This document shows, in pieces, positions 16,293 through 26,007 of a DNA stretch of 64,000 bases. The position numbers and the translations under genes were made by a program. The first letter of the stretch is position 1. Each line of letters begins with the position of its first letter. The DNA comes from Cryobacterium tagatosivorans (GTDB taxonomy: Bacteria; Actinomycetota; Actinomycetes; Actinomycetales; Microbacteriaceae): contig NZ_SOEZ01000075.1 of NCBI RefSeq assembly GCF_004402215.1, positions 62,001 through 126,000 on the forward strand, given 5' to 3'. A model generated the notes under the pieces. That model saw nothing but the letters and a program-made list of their open reading frames with translations, did no database searches and was not told the DNA's origin.

Positions 16293-16876
16293 ATGTCGAA
16301 TAGTGTCGCTCGTCCGGTGCCCCTGTTCATGGACGTTGACGGTTCCCTCCTCGCCTATCCGGCCGACACGGGCGCCGCCGATCCTCGGCTTCGAACCGTC
16401 CGGCTCGACCTGGATTTCCCCGATGACATGACGTACCCGACCACAATCTGGTTCCACCCCGAAGTCGTGGTGGAGCTCAACAAGCTCATTGATGAGGGGC
16501 TCGTGCGGCTGATCTGGGCGAGCACATGGGATCGCGCGGCGAATCGGCTGCTCGCACCTGCCCTCGGTCTGCTCGGGGCGCCGTATGACGTTGCCGAGAT
16601 CGGAACGCGGTTCGGGGACCAGATGTCTGCGGGTGTGTGGGTGAAGGCGCGGGCCGTTGGTCAGTGGCTGCGAGAAGAGGCTCTCGACAACGTTCGATCA
16701 TCATGGTCGACGACTTGCTGATGAACCAGGCGAACGGGTTGATGAGCCCACAGCGGCGGAGCATGGACGTCGTGGGCGGAGCGGGGAACCTGTTCGTCGC
16801 GACGCACCCACAGCAAGGACTCCATGTCGGACAGGTGGAGGAAATTCGTGCATTCGCCATGCGGCCTTCGACCTGA
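16293..16876 (+). pseudogene. HAD-like hydrolase gene with a frameshift
   Basis: The first frame (16293 to about 16690) reads PVPLFMDVDGSLLAYPAD, the DxDG motif of HAD phosphatases, and IWASTWDRAANRLLAPALG, the motif II region. It then runs into a stop at 16721. The rest of the protein continues in another frame: SIIMVDDLLMNQANG, the acidic motif IV region, to a stop at 16876. One base appears to be missing near 16692-16697. The ATG at 16293 is preceded by GAGCGGAGCC. Either a true pseudogene or a sequence error; the surrounding relics favour decay. Confidence 0.65.
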
Positions 16877-17305
16877 TTGTGAACGAAGAAGAGTCGCGGA
16901 AGCTTGAGGGCGGGTGGCATTCGGTTTCCGCCACTGACGACCGAACTCGAGCCTGAAACGGAGCGCCGCCTAACGTGGTCGCGCGACCTGCGCGCGCCGC
17001 AGTAACGTCCGTCTAGATGTCTGAATCCACACTGCGCTAGGCGAACGGTGTGCTTCGTTCGGCGCTAACAGGCCATTATGTCGCCGCCTTCCTGGGGGCG
17101 GCCCGCCGGCCCCAGGTGTTGGTTCTCGCACAGGTCCAATGTTCGGAAACCTTATACGATACGGCGACCGTATAGTTTCGATTCCACTGCGATTGCCGTC
17201 CCGCGCCCAAGACCGTGGCGCCCCCTTGCGGTGACACCAGACGAGGCGCCCTTGCGGACGGTTCGCCGGAGAGGTCGCTAGGTAGGTCGATCTCGGGGCA
17301 GTCGG
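16877..17305. other. Gene-poor relic stretch with a second palindrome-like site
   Basis: No convincing gene. At about 17149-17181 the sequence CTTATACGATACGGC followed by GACCGTATAG is a diverged copy of the palindromic site at 15362. A stretch with CCTTGCGG and CCCTTGCGGACG (about 17222-17246) also matches the earlier relic. Confidence 0.5.
17149..17181. promoter_or_regulatory. Diverged copy of the 15362 palindromic site
   Basis: TATACGATACGGCGACCGTAT here matches the order of TATAATATACGGCGACGTTAT at 15365, with the same following TTCG. Internally GATACGGC and GCGACCGTAT give an imperfect dyad. It is the only other such site I see in the window and lies upstream of the decayed antitoxin-like sequence, which reads toward it. 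Confidence 0.4.
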
Positions 17306-17670
17306 GCAGCTCACCATTCGGCCGTGAACGCGTTTTGTGCTGCGGCTAGGACCAGGTCTGGGTGACTCCGAAGATGGTCGACGGGCCGGTCCTCTGCCTC
17401 GAAGAACGTGTTCGGCGACTGCAACCACAGCACCACCATCGTCAGACCATTGGTTCGCGTGCGCCAGCTCGATCAGCGGCGCAATGACTGGCAGGACGGT
17501 CCCACTGTCGCGGTCGAATTGAAAACCGGGGAATCGGCAACTCCGGCCCCGGAGGACCCCGATGATCTCATCGGCGGCTCGTTTGGACTAGACGTACCCG
17601 CCCGAAGGGTTTGCGCCAAGGACCACGGCGACCTCGCTGCTCGTCAGCAGGCCAAACTGGGCTTCCAGTA
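17306..17670 (-). pseudogene. Decayed copy of the MbcA-like antitoxin gene
   Basis: This stretch aligns along its length with 14262-14630, the C-terminal three quarters of the intact antitoxin-like gene; shared blocks include TTCGCGTGCGCCAGCTCGAT, GACCTCGCTGCTCGTCAGCA and TGAAAACCGGG. Several one- or two-base indels and substitutions break the reading frame, and the N-terminal quarter with the start is missing. It is therefore a paralogous relic, not a second working gene. Similarity looks high enough for a fairly recent duplication or a second insertion of the same locus. Confidence 0.8.
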
Positions 17671-17730
17671 AATCGTCGCGCGCCAGTCCGTCCTTCTCGG
17701 GGGGAGGTGGCGGGCCTCTACGCTTTAGCC

Positions 17731-18381
17731 ATGCTCGTTGCTCTCATCGATCCCCTTATCCCTGCGGCTGATCAAGCCGACCCATGGCAGGTCACACTCG
17801 CCATAGTCCTATCCTTTGTTGCTCTCGTTGTGACGCTGGTCTGGAACATCGTGTGGAGCATTGCCAACTTTAGAAACACCGGTGCCGTTGTGAGAGTGAC
17901 GCTTTCAGTTCGCGCCACCCTGCTCACTCCCGCCGAGTCGCTTGTTGCGGGAGTAGAGAGAACTTCAACCCCCAGCGAAGTATGGATGCCCGCCTCCAAA
18001 TGGCAGCGATACGCCTCCACTCACGAGCAGGCCAAGAGTGCTACGCCAACAGTTGTCGTCACAGCAGTGAATGTGGGCCGCGCGTCAACGACCATACGCG
18101 CGATTGGAATTGGCACAGTCGGGCGACGCTCGCACTCCCACACCAGCAGCCACGACCAGGAGCTGCCCCACCAGCTTGAGGCCGGGGGCAAGGAGTTGAC
18201 ATGGTCGACATCCTGGAATCAAATCGAACAATGGGCGGACGCCGATGGGGTGTCTAGTGTTCGCGGACTGGTGACGTTTACCTCCGGAAAGGTTCGCTAC
18301 TCGCGAAGGCTTCGAGTCAGCGCCAAAGCTGCCCTAGGCCGCCAGGCCTCATTGGCGCCGTCGCCCGGTTCAGCCATCTAG
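17731..18381 (+). CDS. Hypothetical single-pass membrane protein
   Basis: A 216-aa protein with one strong membrane segment near the N-terminus (VTLAIVLSFVALVVTLVWNI, about residues 21-40) followed by a soluble domain of alternating polar strands. No family recognised. ATG 17731 is chosen because it opens just before the membrane segment; upstream in-frame starts lie in the antitoxin relic. The next gene, an OLD-family nuclease, starts 200 bases downstream on the same strand, so the two could form one unit, although the gap has no sign of co-transcription. Confidence 0.6.
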   Translation: MLVALIDPLIPAADQADPWQVTLAIVLSFVALVVTLVWNIVWSIANFRNTGAVVRVTLSVRATLLTPAESLVAGVERTSTPSEVWMPASKWQRYASTHEQAKSATPTVVVTAVNVGRASTTIRAIGIGTVGRRSHSHTSSHDQELPHQLEAGGKELTWSTSWNQIEQWADADGVSSVRGLVTFTSGKVRYSRRLRVSAKAALGRQASLAPSPGSAI

Positions 18382-18581
18382 TCGCGCTCACCCAAACTCG
18401 ACCACTGGGGTCGGGGACTCTCACCCGCCTCGTCCTTGAGTTATCTGGGACCGTTCGGACGTGACGAATTTTGGCGGGAAAGTTTCTCAATGGCGATGCA
18501 GGACAAGCCTAATTCGCCACCAAGTCCATATGCTCGGGGGATACGGCGTCGGCTATTCGGCGACAGCGAGGGGACGAGCAA

Positions 18582-20501
18582 TTGCTCTTGGATCGAATCC
18601 AGATTTTCGGCTTCAAACGATTGCTCGACGCGTCTGCTTATGTCGGCCGAAAGACGGTCGCCCTGGTGGGGCCGAACGAGGCCGGGAAAAGTTCCGTACT
18701 TGCAGCGCTAAGGCTCTTCGATGATGATTCCCCGGTCTCATCCCTGTCGTTCAGTCGCTCCGACCGCGGGCGCCTCAGGAAAGGCGACGAGGATGTCGTC
18801 GTTCTCACCTTTGCGTTGACCAGCCACCACGAGCAAATCATAAAGGGCATACCCCTTATCGTCGCTCCGACGCACTACCGCCGACACAAGCAGGTCAACG
18901 GGGACCGCCCCTATTCCTTGTCGCCGCGACCGGTCATCGCTCCGAGCGTTCACGAGGAGGCCGCGGAGAGCTGGGATCAACTCGCAATCGCCCTGCGCAA
19001 GAAACTGCTCGGTGCGGCAGAGACCGAGCCGGCCCTGGATCTCGTCTTGGCGCAGGATCTCGACATGGCCGCACTCTTCTTTTCGAAAGGTGACGCCCCG
19101 GCGGACGAGGTGTGGGTTCGTCTCGCGCTCAGGGTAGACGAATTGGAGAGCATCAGCTCAGGTAAGAAACTCGAGAAATCGATTGCCGCATTCCGCGACT
19201 TTTTCAGCTACGCGAGGCCGGAAACAAACCTCTCCGACCTGCTGGGCGATCGACTCGATATTTCTAGTCCAACGTTCGCAATGTTTGGAGAGCTGGAGAG
19301 GGCGATTGCCTCCGAATACAACATCGATGCCTCGACGACTGAGGAGTCAGTAGCACTCGCAAATCTTCTCGAGGTGGCTGGCGTAAGCCTTCAGACTATT
19401 CGCGAGCACCGTGGCGATGCGCCCTACATCTCGCACTTGACGGACGAAGCAAACGGCCGCCTCGACGCCTACTTTTCATCGAGATGGAGTCAGGAGCGCG
19501 TGACTGTCGGTCTTGACGTCGATGGCGAGGTCCTCCGCGTGTTCGTCAAGGACAAGCGTGAAGGATCAGTGGGGTGGCTCAATATCACCGATCGCAGCGA
19601 TGGTCTTCGCATGTTTGTCGCCCTCGCCACGTTCCTGTCTCGGCAAGAGTTCAACCAGCCGCCGATTCTCTTGATCGACGAAGCCGAAGAACATCTGCAC
19701 TTGAACGCGCAGGCTGACTTGGTGCGAATGCTTCAAGACCTCGACCAGATCCAGCAGGTCATTTACACCACTCACTCCCCAGGCTGCTTGCCGGCCGACC
19801 TTGGCAATGGTGTCCGTTTCGTTGAGCCTCTGAAGGGCGGAACTTCAAGGATTCGACATGACTTCTGGTCGATGCAAGACGGCGGTCACGTTGGCTTCAA
19901 TCCGCTACTAATGGTGATGGGGGCCGGAGCGGCAGCATTCTCAGGTCTGCGGAACGCTCTGATCGTGGAGGGCGCATCAGACATGCTTCTTCTCCCGACT
20001 CTCATCAAAGTCGCGACAAGTCAAAGCGAGCTTTCCTATCAAGTAGCTCCGGGCATCGCAGTAGCCAGCAAGCACGACATGTCGAGGCTCGATACCACCG
20101 CAAGTCGTGTCGCGTTCCTCGTTGACGGCGACGAATCAGGGCGAGAATGGCGAACGCAATTAGTTGACTCGGGGATGCCCAAAGAACGGATGAAGGAGAT
20201 GCCCGCTGACGTCGCCTTGGAGGATTTCCTCGATCGCGAGTTCTATTTTGACACGCTCAACGACTTCTTCCGAGTCGACCGTGATCGATTTGTCACGGTG
20301 GGCGTTGGCGCGACGCTTAAGAGTTTGGCGTCAAGCTGGGCAATCCACGAGGGGCTAACAATGCCTGGTCCGGTGTCGGTTGCGGAGCAGATCTTGGGCA
20401 ATCACGAATCGGGTAGACGAAAGATCAAACTCAACCTCGCCCGCCGTCGGTGGCTGCAATCTCTCCACACATGGGCACTCGGTACTTTCGAGGATCGCTA
20501 A
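18582..20501 (+). CDS. OLD-family ATP-dependent endonuclease
   Basis: Fusion of an SMC/ABC-type ATPase with a C-terminal Toprim nuclease, as in OLD (overcoming lysogenization defect) proteins, several of which act in phage defence. In 639 aa I see Walker A GPNEAGKSS (about residues 29-37), the Walker B region ILLIDEAEEHLHLNAQ (about 365-380), an H-loop TTHSPGCL, and Toprim motifs LIVEGASDMLLLP (about 461) and FLVDGDESG (about 513). The start is TTG at 18582 with GGGACGAG just upstream; TTG 18588 is a possible alternative. No UvrD-like gene is adjacent, so it is not a Gabija pair; it looks like a stand-alone (class 1-like) OLD protein. Confidence 0.9.
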   Translation: MLLDRIQIFGFKRLLDASAYVGRKTVALVGPNEAGKSSVLAALRLFDDDSPVSSLSFSRSDRGRLRKGDEDVVVLTFALTSHHEQIIKGIPLIVAPTHYRRHKQVNGDRPYSLSPRPVIAPSVHEEAAESWDQLAIALRKKLLGAAETEPALDLVLAQDLDMAALFFSKGDAPADEVWVRLALRVDELESISSGKKLEKSIAAFRDFFSYARPETNLSDLLGDRLDISSPTFAMFGELERAIASEYNIDASTTEESVALANLLEVAGVSLQTIREHRGDAPYISHLTDEANGRLDAYFSSRWSQERVTVGLDVDGEVLRVFVKDKREGSVGWLNITDRSDGLRMFVALATFLSRQEFNQPPILLIDEAEEHLHLNAQADLVRMLQDLDQIQQVIYTTHSPGCLPADLGNGVRFVEPLKGGTSRIRHDFWSMQDGGHVGFNPLLMVMGAGAAAFSGLRNALIVEGASDMLLLPTLIKVATSQSELSYQVAPGIAVASKHDMSRLDTTASRVAFLVDGDESGREWRTQLVDSGMPKERMKEMPADVALEDFLDREFYFDTLNDFFRVDRDRFVTVGVGATLKSLASSWAIHEGLTMPGPVSVAEQILGNHESGRRKIKLNLARRRWLQSLHTWALGTFEDR

Positions 20502-20629
20502 CTAGCCCGCACGGTTCCGCGCTGCCTTCGCATTCGCCGGTGGCGCTTGGCGACGACGCACGACGGCCGGTGTCGCGATCGCGGGTTGTGCATTCTCGTG
20601 CTCCGCCAGCCGTGACTTGGCGCCCCAGG

Positions 20630-20932
20630 CGTGACGGAGTCTTCCTAATCGACCTCGTTCCCTTCCCGGTGAACGCTGATGGCTTCAAATCGTCGCGCTC
20701 GCTCGCCCGTCGTGAACACGTCCGTGACTGCGTCGAGCGTGCCAAAGCGCTCAGCCCTGCGGGCATCGTTGTTTGTCACGCGCCGAGCTACCGCCTTCTT
20801 GCCGGACCACTTCGAGACGCTGGTTTACCCCTGCTGCACGAAACGGCGTTGCCATTCCCGTCAGGAAACTATCGCCACGAGTTTGTTGAGAAGATGCGCG
20901 CGGCCATGGCGCTGCCATCCGACGTCGCCTGA
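20630..20932 (+). pseudogene. C-terminal fragment, uracil-DNA-glycosylase-like
   Basis: About 100 residues read in one frame: GVFLIDLVPFPVNADGF, ARREHVRDCVERAKALSP, GIVVCHAPSYRLLAGPL and LPFPSGNYRHEFVEKMR. The layout (a strand ending in PxPxN, a helix, IVVCH, and a closing PFPxGN-x-R-x-x-F) resembles the C-terminal half of uracil-DNA-glycosylase-superfamily proteins of actinobacteria. The expected N-terminal half is absent: the same frame upstream overlaps the OLD gene and has no likely protein, and no good start exists. I read it as a truncated relic. Confidence 0.45.
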
Positions 20933-21138
20933 CCGCCCAAAGGAGCGACGTCAAGGCGCTCGATACGTGCGGACGCAAAACAAAATGCCAAGTCGGATGA
21001 AACGGTCGGGACTTGCGGCATTGGGGACAACCCTGGAAATACTGGGGTCAAGTTAGTGGAATTGTGTCAACTCGTCAGGGATCTCACACGCACCGGCCTC
21101 ACGGGCGGACTGCGGATGGCGTCGGCCGAGGAGGAGAC

Positions 21139-21579
21139 ATGAGAATCATCATTGACCAGTTGCTGGCTGCCGTGAACGACCACGACCTCAATCGAATGGT
21201 GGCGCTCTTCCACCCGGATTACCGCAGTTCGCAGCCGGCCCATCCGGCGCGCGCGTTCGTGGGACGCTCCCAGGTCCACGCCAACTGGGCGGCGATGTTC
21301 GCCGGGATCGCCGACTTCCGTGCGGAGCTTGGGCGGTCGACGCAGGACGGCGACACCACCTGGTGCGAGTGGGCCTGGTTCGGCATGCGCACCGACAAAC
21401 AGCCTTTCGAGGTTCACGGTGTGGCGCTGTTCCAGGTTCAGGAGAACCTGATCGTGGCCGGAACACTGTACATGGAGGATGTTGAAAGCGAAGCGATCGG
21501 AATCGACCAGACAGTCCAGCATCTGGCGGGCAGCCGTCCCGTAACGGAAACGGAAGCCGACGAAAAAGATGGAGCATGA
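21139..21579 (+). CDS. SnoaL-like (NTF2 fold) protein
   Basis: A 146-aa protein with the cone-shaped NTF2-like fold pattern: N-terminal helix IDQLLAAVNDHDLNRMVALF, HPDYRSSQPAHPARAF, a central GRSQVHANWAAMFAGIADFR, and strands TWCEWAWFGMR and VHGVALFQVQENLIV. Such proteins are small ligand-binding proteins, isomerases or polyketide cyclases; the substrate cannot be inferred. ATG 21139 follows GAGGAGGAGAC, a strong ribosome-binding site. It marks the return to ordinary chromosomal genes after the island. Confidence 0.8.
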   Translation: MRIIIDQLLAAVNDHDLNRMVALFHPDYRSSQPAHPARAFVGRSQVHANWAAMFAGIADFRAELGRSTQDGDTTWCEWAWFGMRTDKQPFEVHGVALFQVQENLIVAGTLYMEDVESEAIGIDQTVQHLAGSRPVTETEADEKDGA

Positions 21580-21647
21580 TGCCGTTTTCTTGACGGCCCC
21601 ACCCATCTGGTTGGGGCCTTCGAAGGGCCACGGGAGGCGTCTGCGGC

Positions 21648-22085
21648 CTACCTATTTGCCGCCGGCGGCGCGGGGTCGTCGCCCCGGAACCAGGCGATCG
21701 CGACCAGGCGCCGCAGCACGTCGAGGTCGATGTCGTCGAGCTTCTTCACGTAGACGCACCCGGCGCCCTCCGTGTACGCGCCGAGCTGCGGGAGGAGCGC
21801 GGCGCCCTCGGGGAGGTCTTTGAGCCCGTAGGTGGACAGTTGCGCCTTGCGCGGCGAGAATCCGGCCTTCGGCCAGTCGCCGCGCGTGCGGGGGTTCGCG
21901 GGCGACACGTAGCGATAGCTCCCGTAGCCCACAATCGACGGACCCCACAGGACAGGGTCGGCGCCGGTCACCTCGCGGAAGATCGCGTCGAGGGCCTTGC
22001 CGTCGTCGCGGCGGCGGGCGGGGGTCGCCGCGTCGAGGAAGTCTTCGACGGAGGCATCCGTCGGCTGCGTCTTGATTTCGGCCAT
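21648..22085 (-). CDS. DUF1801 domain protein
   Basis: A 145-aa protein of the DUF1801 (YdhG/YjbR-like) family, soluble and of unknown function, often seen near stress or iron genes. Typical features are VEDFLDAATPARRRDDGKAL, the core WGPSIVGYGSYRYVSP, and the conserved CVYVKKLDDIDLDVLRRLV toward the end. ATG 22085 is chosen because the protein then begins MAEIKTQPTDASVEDF; the longer frame upstream has no homology. It is convergent with the NTF2-like gene. Confidence 0.85.
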   Translation of the reverse strand: MAEIKTQPTDASVEDFLDAATPARRRDDGKALDAIFREVTGADPVLWGPSIVGYGSYRYVSPANPRTRGDWPKAGFSPRKAQLSTYGLKDLPEGAALLPQLGAYTEGAGCVYVKKLDDIDLDVLRRLVAIAWFRGDDPAPPAANR

Positions 22086-22177
22086 GGCCTCATTATCGCG
22101 CGGGCACCCCAAACCGGAAGAGCGATCCCGCCGGCCGCTCTCACCAGCGCCGACGAGTTCTTCGCCGGGATTGACAC

Positions 22178-22221
22178 TTCCGGTCGAGTTTGACCGGTGT
22201 GCCGGGCAAAGTCGACCGGAA
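22178..22221. repeat. Intergenic long-arm inverted repeat
   Basis: TTCCGGTCGAGTTTG (22178-22192) pairs with CAAAGTCGACCGGAA (22207-22221), 14 of 15 bases, around a 14-base loop. It lies between the DUF1801 gene and the end of the dehydrogenase gene and could act as a terminator for the latter, which is read leftward. It resembles in build the repeats seen between 46 and 60 kb. Confidence 0.7.
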
Positions 22222-22271
22222 CTGACAAGGTCGGCGCGGTGCACCCGCAGGGCCAGCCGTCAAGGCACGCG

Positions 22272-23263
22272 TCAGCGCGGGTCCACCACCGGCGCCGTCT
22301 CCGGCTCGCCCGTCTCGAACAGGGAAATCACATTCTGCGCCTGGATGCGGATGTACTCCGCCAGCGTGTGGTCGGAGAGGAACCCGACGTGCGGCGTGAC
22401 GATCGTGCGCTCGTGGGTGACGAGCGGGTGATCGGCCGGCGCCGGCTCGACGTCCAGCACGTCCAGGCCGGCGGCAGTGATCCGGCCGCTGTCGAGCGCC
22501 TCGAGCAGGGCGGGCGTGTCGATCAGTTGCCCGCGGCTCACGTTGACCAGGTAGCTGCCGCGCTTCATCTTCGAGATCGAGTCGGCATTGATGATCCGGT
22601 TCGTTTCCGGCGTCAACGGCAGGTGCAGGGAGAGCACGTCGGCGGAGGCAAGCACCTCGTCGAAACTCGCCAACCGCACGCCCAGCGACGCCAGGCGCGC
22701 CGCGGCCTCCGGGTTCCGCGCGAGGTGCGGGTCGTAGCCGACGATCTCGCCGAACAGGGGAGACGCGAACTCGGCCAGCTTCGCGCCGATCCGGCCCAGC
22801 CCGATCAGCCCGAGGGTCTTCCGGCTGAGGCGGGGAGGCGAAACGGCGGGGCGCGCGTTCCAGTCGACGCCGATGACGCGCTCGAAGAACGGCAGGTCCC
22901 GTGTTGTCGCCAGGATGAGCCCGAGCGCGTGCGTCGCGACCTCCTCTGTGGCGACACCGGGCAGGTTGGTCACCCAGACGCCGGCCGCGCGCGCCGCGTC
23001 GAGGTCGATGTGGTCGAAGCCCATCGAGACGAGCGAGATGATGCGCAGGTCCGGCAGGCCGGCGATCACGCGTTCCGGAATCGGCGCGTACCCGACGAGC
23101 AGGGCCTGGGCGCCCCGCGCCTCGGCGAGGATGCGATCCGGGTCGAGGGTCTCGAGGAAGCGAACCTCGAATCCGTGCTGCTCGAGCAAACGGATGCCCG
23201 GGGTCGGGTCTATGTCCTCGTTGTCGGTGTAGATCGCGAGGGGACTGGAACCCGGCACGGCGG

Positions 23264-23267
<4 letters not shown>
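22272..23267 (-). CDS. D-2-hydroxyacid dehydrogenase
   Basis: NAD(P)-dependent oxidoreductase interconverting a 2-keto acid and a 2-hydroxy acid. The 331-aa protein has the family pattern: catalytic-domain strands at the N-terminus, the nucleotide-binding [15 protein letters not shown] (about residues 153-167), the substrate Arg region [17 protein letters not shown] (about 240), and the catalytic Glu and His in LDVLDVEP and TPHVGF. The GTG start at 23267 overlaps the ABC ATPase stop (GTGA), so it is co-translated with the transporter. The transporter probably brings in a substrate whose keto-acid is reduced or whose hydroxy acid is oxidised here (inference). Confidence 0.88.
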
Positions 23268-24024
<757 letters not shown>

Positions 24025-24028
<4 letters not shown>

Positions 24029-24978
24029 GAGGTCACTCCACCTTTCGTACCGACGACGGGCCGGGCGCCCGGGGCGGCCACCGGCGAGGTGACCCGTCCG
24101 GGCGTGAGGTTCCGCAGGACGCGCCGGCGGCGCGGCGCCGGCCCGGCGACCCCCCGGGCGAACCGTTTCTCCAACTGCATCTGGATCAGCGTCGAGATCG
24201 TCGTCAGGACGAGGTACCAGATGCTGGCGACGATGAGCAGCTCGAAGATGTAGAAGTTGCGCGACGAAATCGTCTGGGCCCGGTTCAGCAGGTCCGGCGC
24301 CGCGATCACAGTGACCAGCGACGTCATCTTCAGCATGGTGATGAGCTCGTTGCCCATCGGCGGGATGATGACCCGCATGGCCTGGGGCAGAACGATCTTG
24401 AACATGGTCGACCGGCGGCGCATCCCGAGCGCCATGGCGGCCTCGCTCTGGCCGTGGTCGACCGAGAGGATTCCGCCGCGAACGATCTCCGCCATGTAGG
24501 CGCCCTCGTTGAGGCCGAGCCCCAGCAGCGCCGCCACGAAGGCGGTGATCACCGTGTTCGTGTCGAGACTGAACTCGCCCATCCCGAGCCGCGGGAAGAA
24601 GAGGGCCAGGTTGAACCAGAGCAGCAGCTGAACGAGCACCGGTGTGCCGCGGAACGCCCAGATGTATCCCGCGGCCACCGAGTTCAGGACCCGGTTCGGT
24701 GACAGGCGCATGACTGCCACGGCGACGCCGAGGACGACCCCGATGATCATCGAGAGAACGGTCAGGGAGATGGTCACCCAGAGTCCGCTCAGGATGGTCG
24801 GGCCGAACAGGTTGTCCCCGACGACGGACCAGTCGAGGTTGTCATTCGTTGCGACGGCGTAGAGGAATGCGGCCAGCACGGCGACCACGATGACGCCCGA
24901 GATCTGCTGTCCCCAGTGTCGTACCGGGATGGCGCGGATCGGTGTCTTCGCACCGCTGGAAGCCGGCTGGCCGGTCAT
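24025..24978 (-). CDS. Polar amino-acid-type ABC transporter permease
   Basis: Membrane subunit of the importer. The 317-aa protein has about five to six hydrophobic segments and the EAA-type loop that docks the ATPase ([20 protein letters not shown], then [19 protein letters not shown]). It is preceded by a cytoplasmic N-terminus, and [17 protein letters not shown] is the usual HisM/GlnP-like first core segment. ATG 24978 overlaps the binding-protein stop (TAATG). Only one permease is present, so it probably works as a homodimer. The C-terminus is long, Arg/Pro-rich and unlike the family. Confidence 0.93.
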
Positions 24979-25892
24979 TACAGGGTGCCGCCGTTGACGG
25001 TGACCTCGGTGACCGCGCCGGAGCCCAGGTCGTGCTCGTCGAGGATGGTCTGGTAGGTGCCGTCGGAGATGAGCTTCTCGATCGTTGCCTTGACTGCGTC
25101 GCGCAGGTCGGAGTCTTCCTTGCTGAACATCGGGCCCATCACGACGGGCAGGAGCGGCTGGTCGTTGCCGATCTCGAATTTGCCGCTGCCGCCTTCCGCC
25201 TCGGCGTTGAAGCGCGCCACGGCATCCTGGGAGAAGGAGGCGTCGGCGCGTCCACTGCGCACCTGCAGCATGGCGTCGGCGTCGGTGGCGAGGGCGGTCA
25301 CCACGATCGGGTCGCCGGCGCACTCCTCGGTGTTGAACTTCTCGAGCAGGCTGACCTGGGTTGAGGCTTCCAGGGCGGCGACCTTGAGGCCGCAGAGGTC
25401 CTCGACGCCCTTGATGCTCTTGGGGTTGCCGGCCGGGACGACGATGCCCTGTCCGGTCAGGAAGTAATCGACGAAGTCGTACTTGGCCTGACGCGCCTTC
25501 GTATCGGTCATGGCGGCGACGACGACGTCGATGCGCTTGGCGTCAAGGGCCGGGAGGAGGCCGTCGAAGGCCATGTTCGTGACATCGACCGTGAGGCCGA
25601 GTTCGTCGCCGATGGCCTGGAACAGGGCCATGTCGAGGCCGACCACAGTGGTGTTGTCGGCGTCGAGGTACTCGAAGGGCGGGTAGAACGCCTCGGTGCC
25701 GATCTTCAGCACCCCGGCCTCCTTGATGTCCGCGGGGAGCATGTCGCGCAGGGCGCTGTCAGCGTCCTTGGAGGGGGCCTTGTCTGCCGACGGGGCCGCG
25801 CCTCCCGCGGAACACCCGGCCAGCATCGTCGCGGCGACCGCGAAGGTGACACCGAGAACGACTGCCTTGTTGCGCTTATTCATAGACCGCAT
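24978..25892 (-). CDS. ABC transporter solute-binding lipoprotein (family 3)
   Basis: Extracellular amino-acid-binding protein tethered as a lipoprotein. The 304-aa precursor has a signal peptide ending in the lipobox LAGC, then the family-3 fold: VLKIGTEAFYPPFEYLDADN, VGLDMALFQAIGDELGL, DVVVAAMTDTKARQAKYDF and LCGLKVAALEASTQ. ATG 25892 is chosen because AAGGAGG lies 6 bases upstream. First gene of the leftward operon SBP-permease-ATPase-dehydrogenase; its promoter region is shared with the divergent TPP enzyme. Confidence 0.94.
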   Translation of the reverse strand: MRSMNKRNKAVVLGVTFAVAATMLAGCSAGGAAPSADKAPSKDADSALRDMLPADIKEAGVLKIGTEAFYPPFEYLDADNTTVVGLDMALFQAIGDELGLTVDVTNMAFDGLLPALDAKRIDVVVAAMTDTKARQAKYDFVDYFLTGQGIVVPAGNPKSIKGVEDLCGLKVAALEASTQVSLLEKFNTEECAGDPIVVTALATDADAMLQVRSGRADASFSQDAVARFNAEAEGGSGKFEIGNDQPLLPVVMGPMFSKEDSDLRDAVKATIEKLISDGTYQTILDEHDLGSGAVTEVTVNGGTL

Positions 25893-25931
25893 GGCTCCTC
25901 CTTGAGCAGTGATGTCAGTCACCACTTCATG

Positions 25932-25989
25932 TGATGATCAAACGATATTGCATGGTTGTTCTACATTATGACGGCAATTCGCAGAATTG
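25932..25989. promoter_or_regulatory. Divergent control region with two palindromes
   Basis: Between two divergent starts (25892 and 26008) lie TGATGATCA (25932-25940) and CAATTC-GCA-GAATTG (25975-25989), both perfect dyads. The region is AT-rich. The FadR-type GntR gene downstream of the TPP enzyme is the natural candidate to bind here, but the sites do not match a known FadR consensus. Confidence 0.5.
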
Positions 25990-26007
25990 TCCTACGATGG
26001 AGCAATC

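Noticed and set aside
18582..20932. Gabija defence pair (GajA-GajB)
   Set aside because: No UvrD-like helicase follows the OLD-type gene; the next fragment is glycosylase-like.
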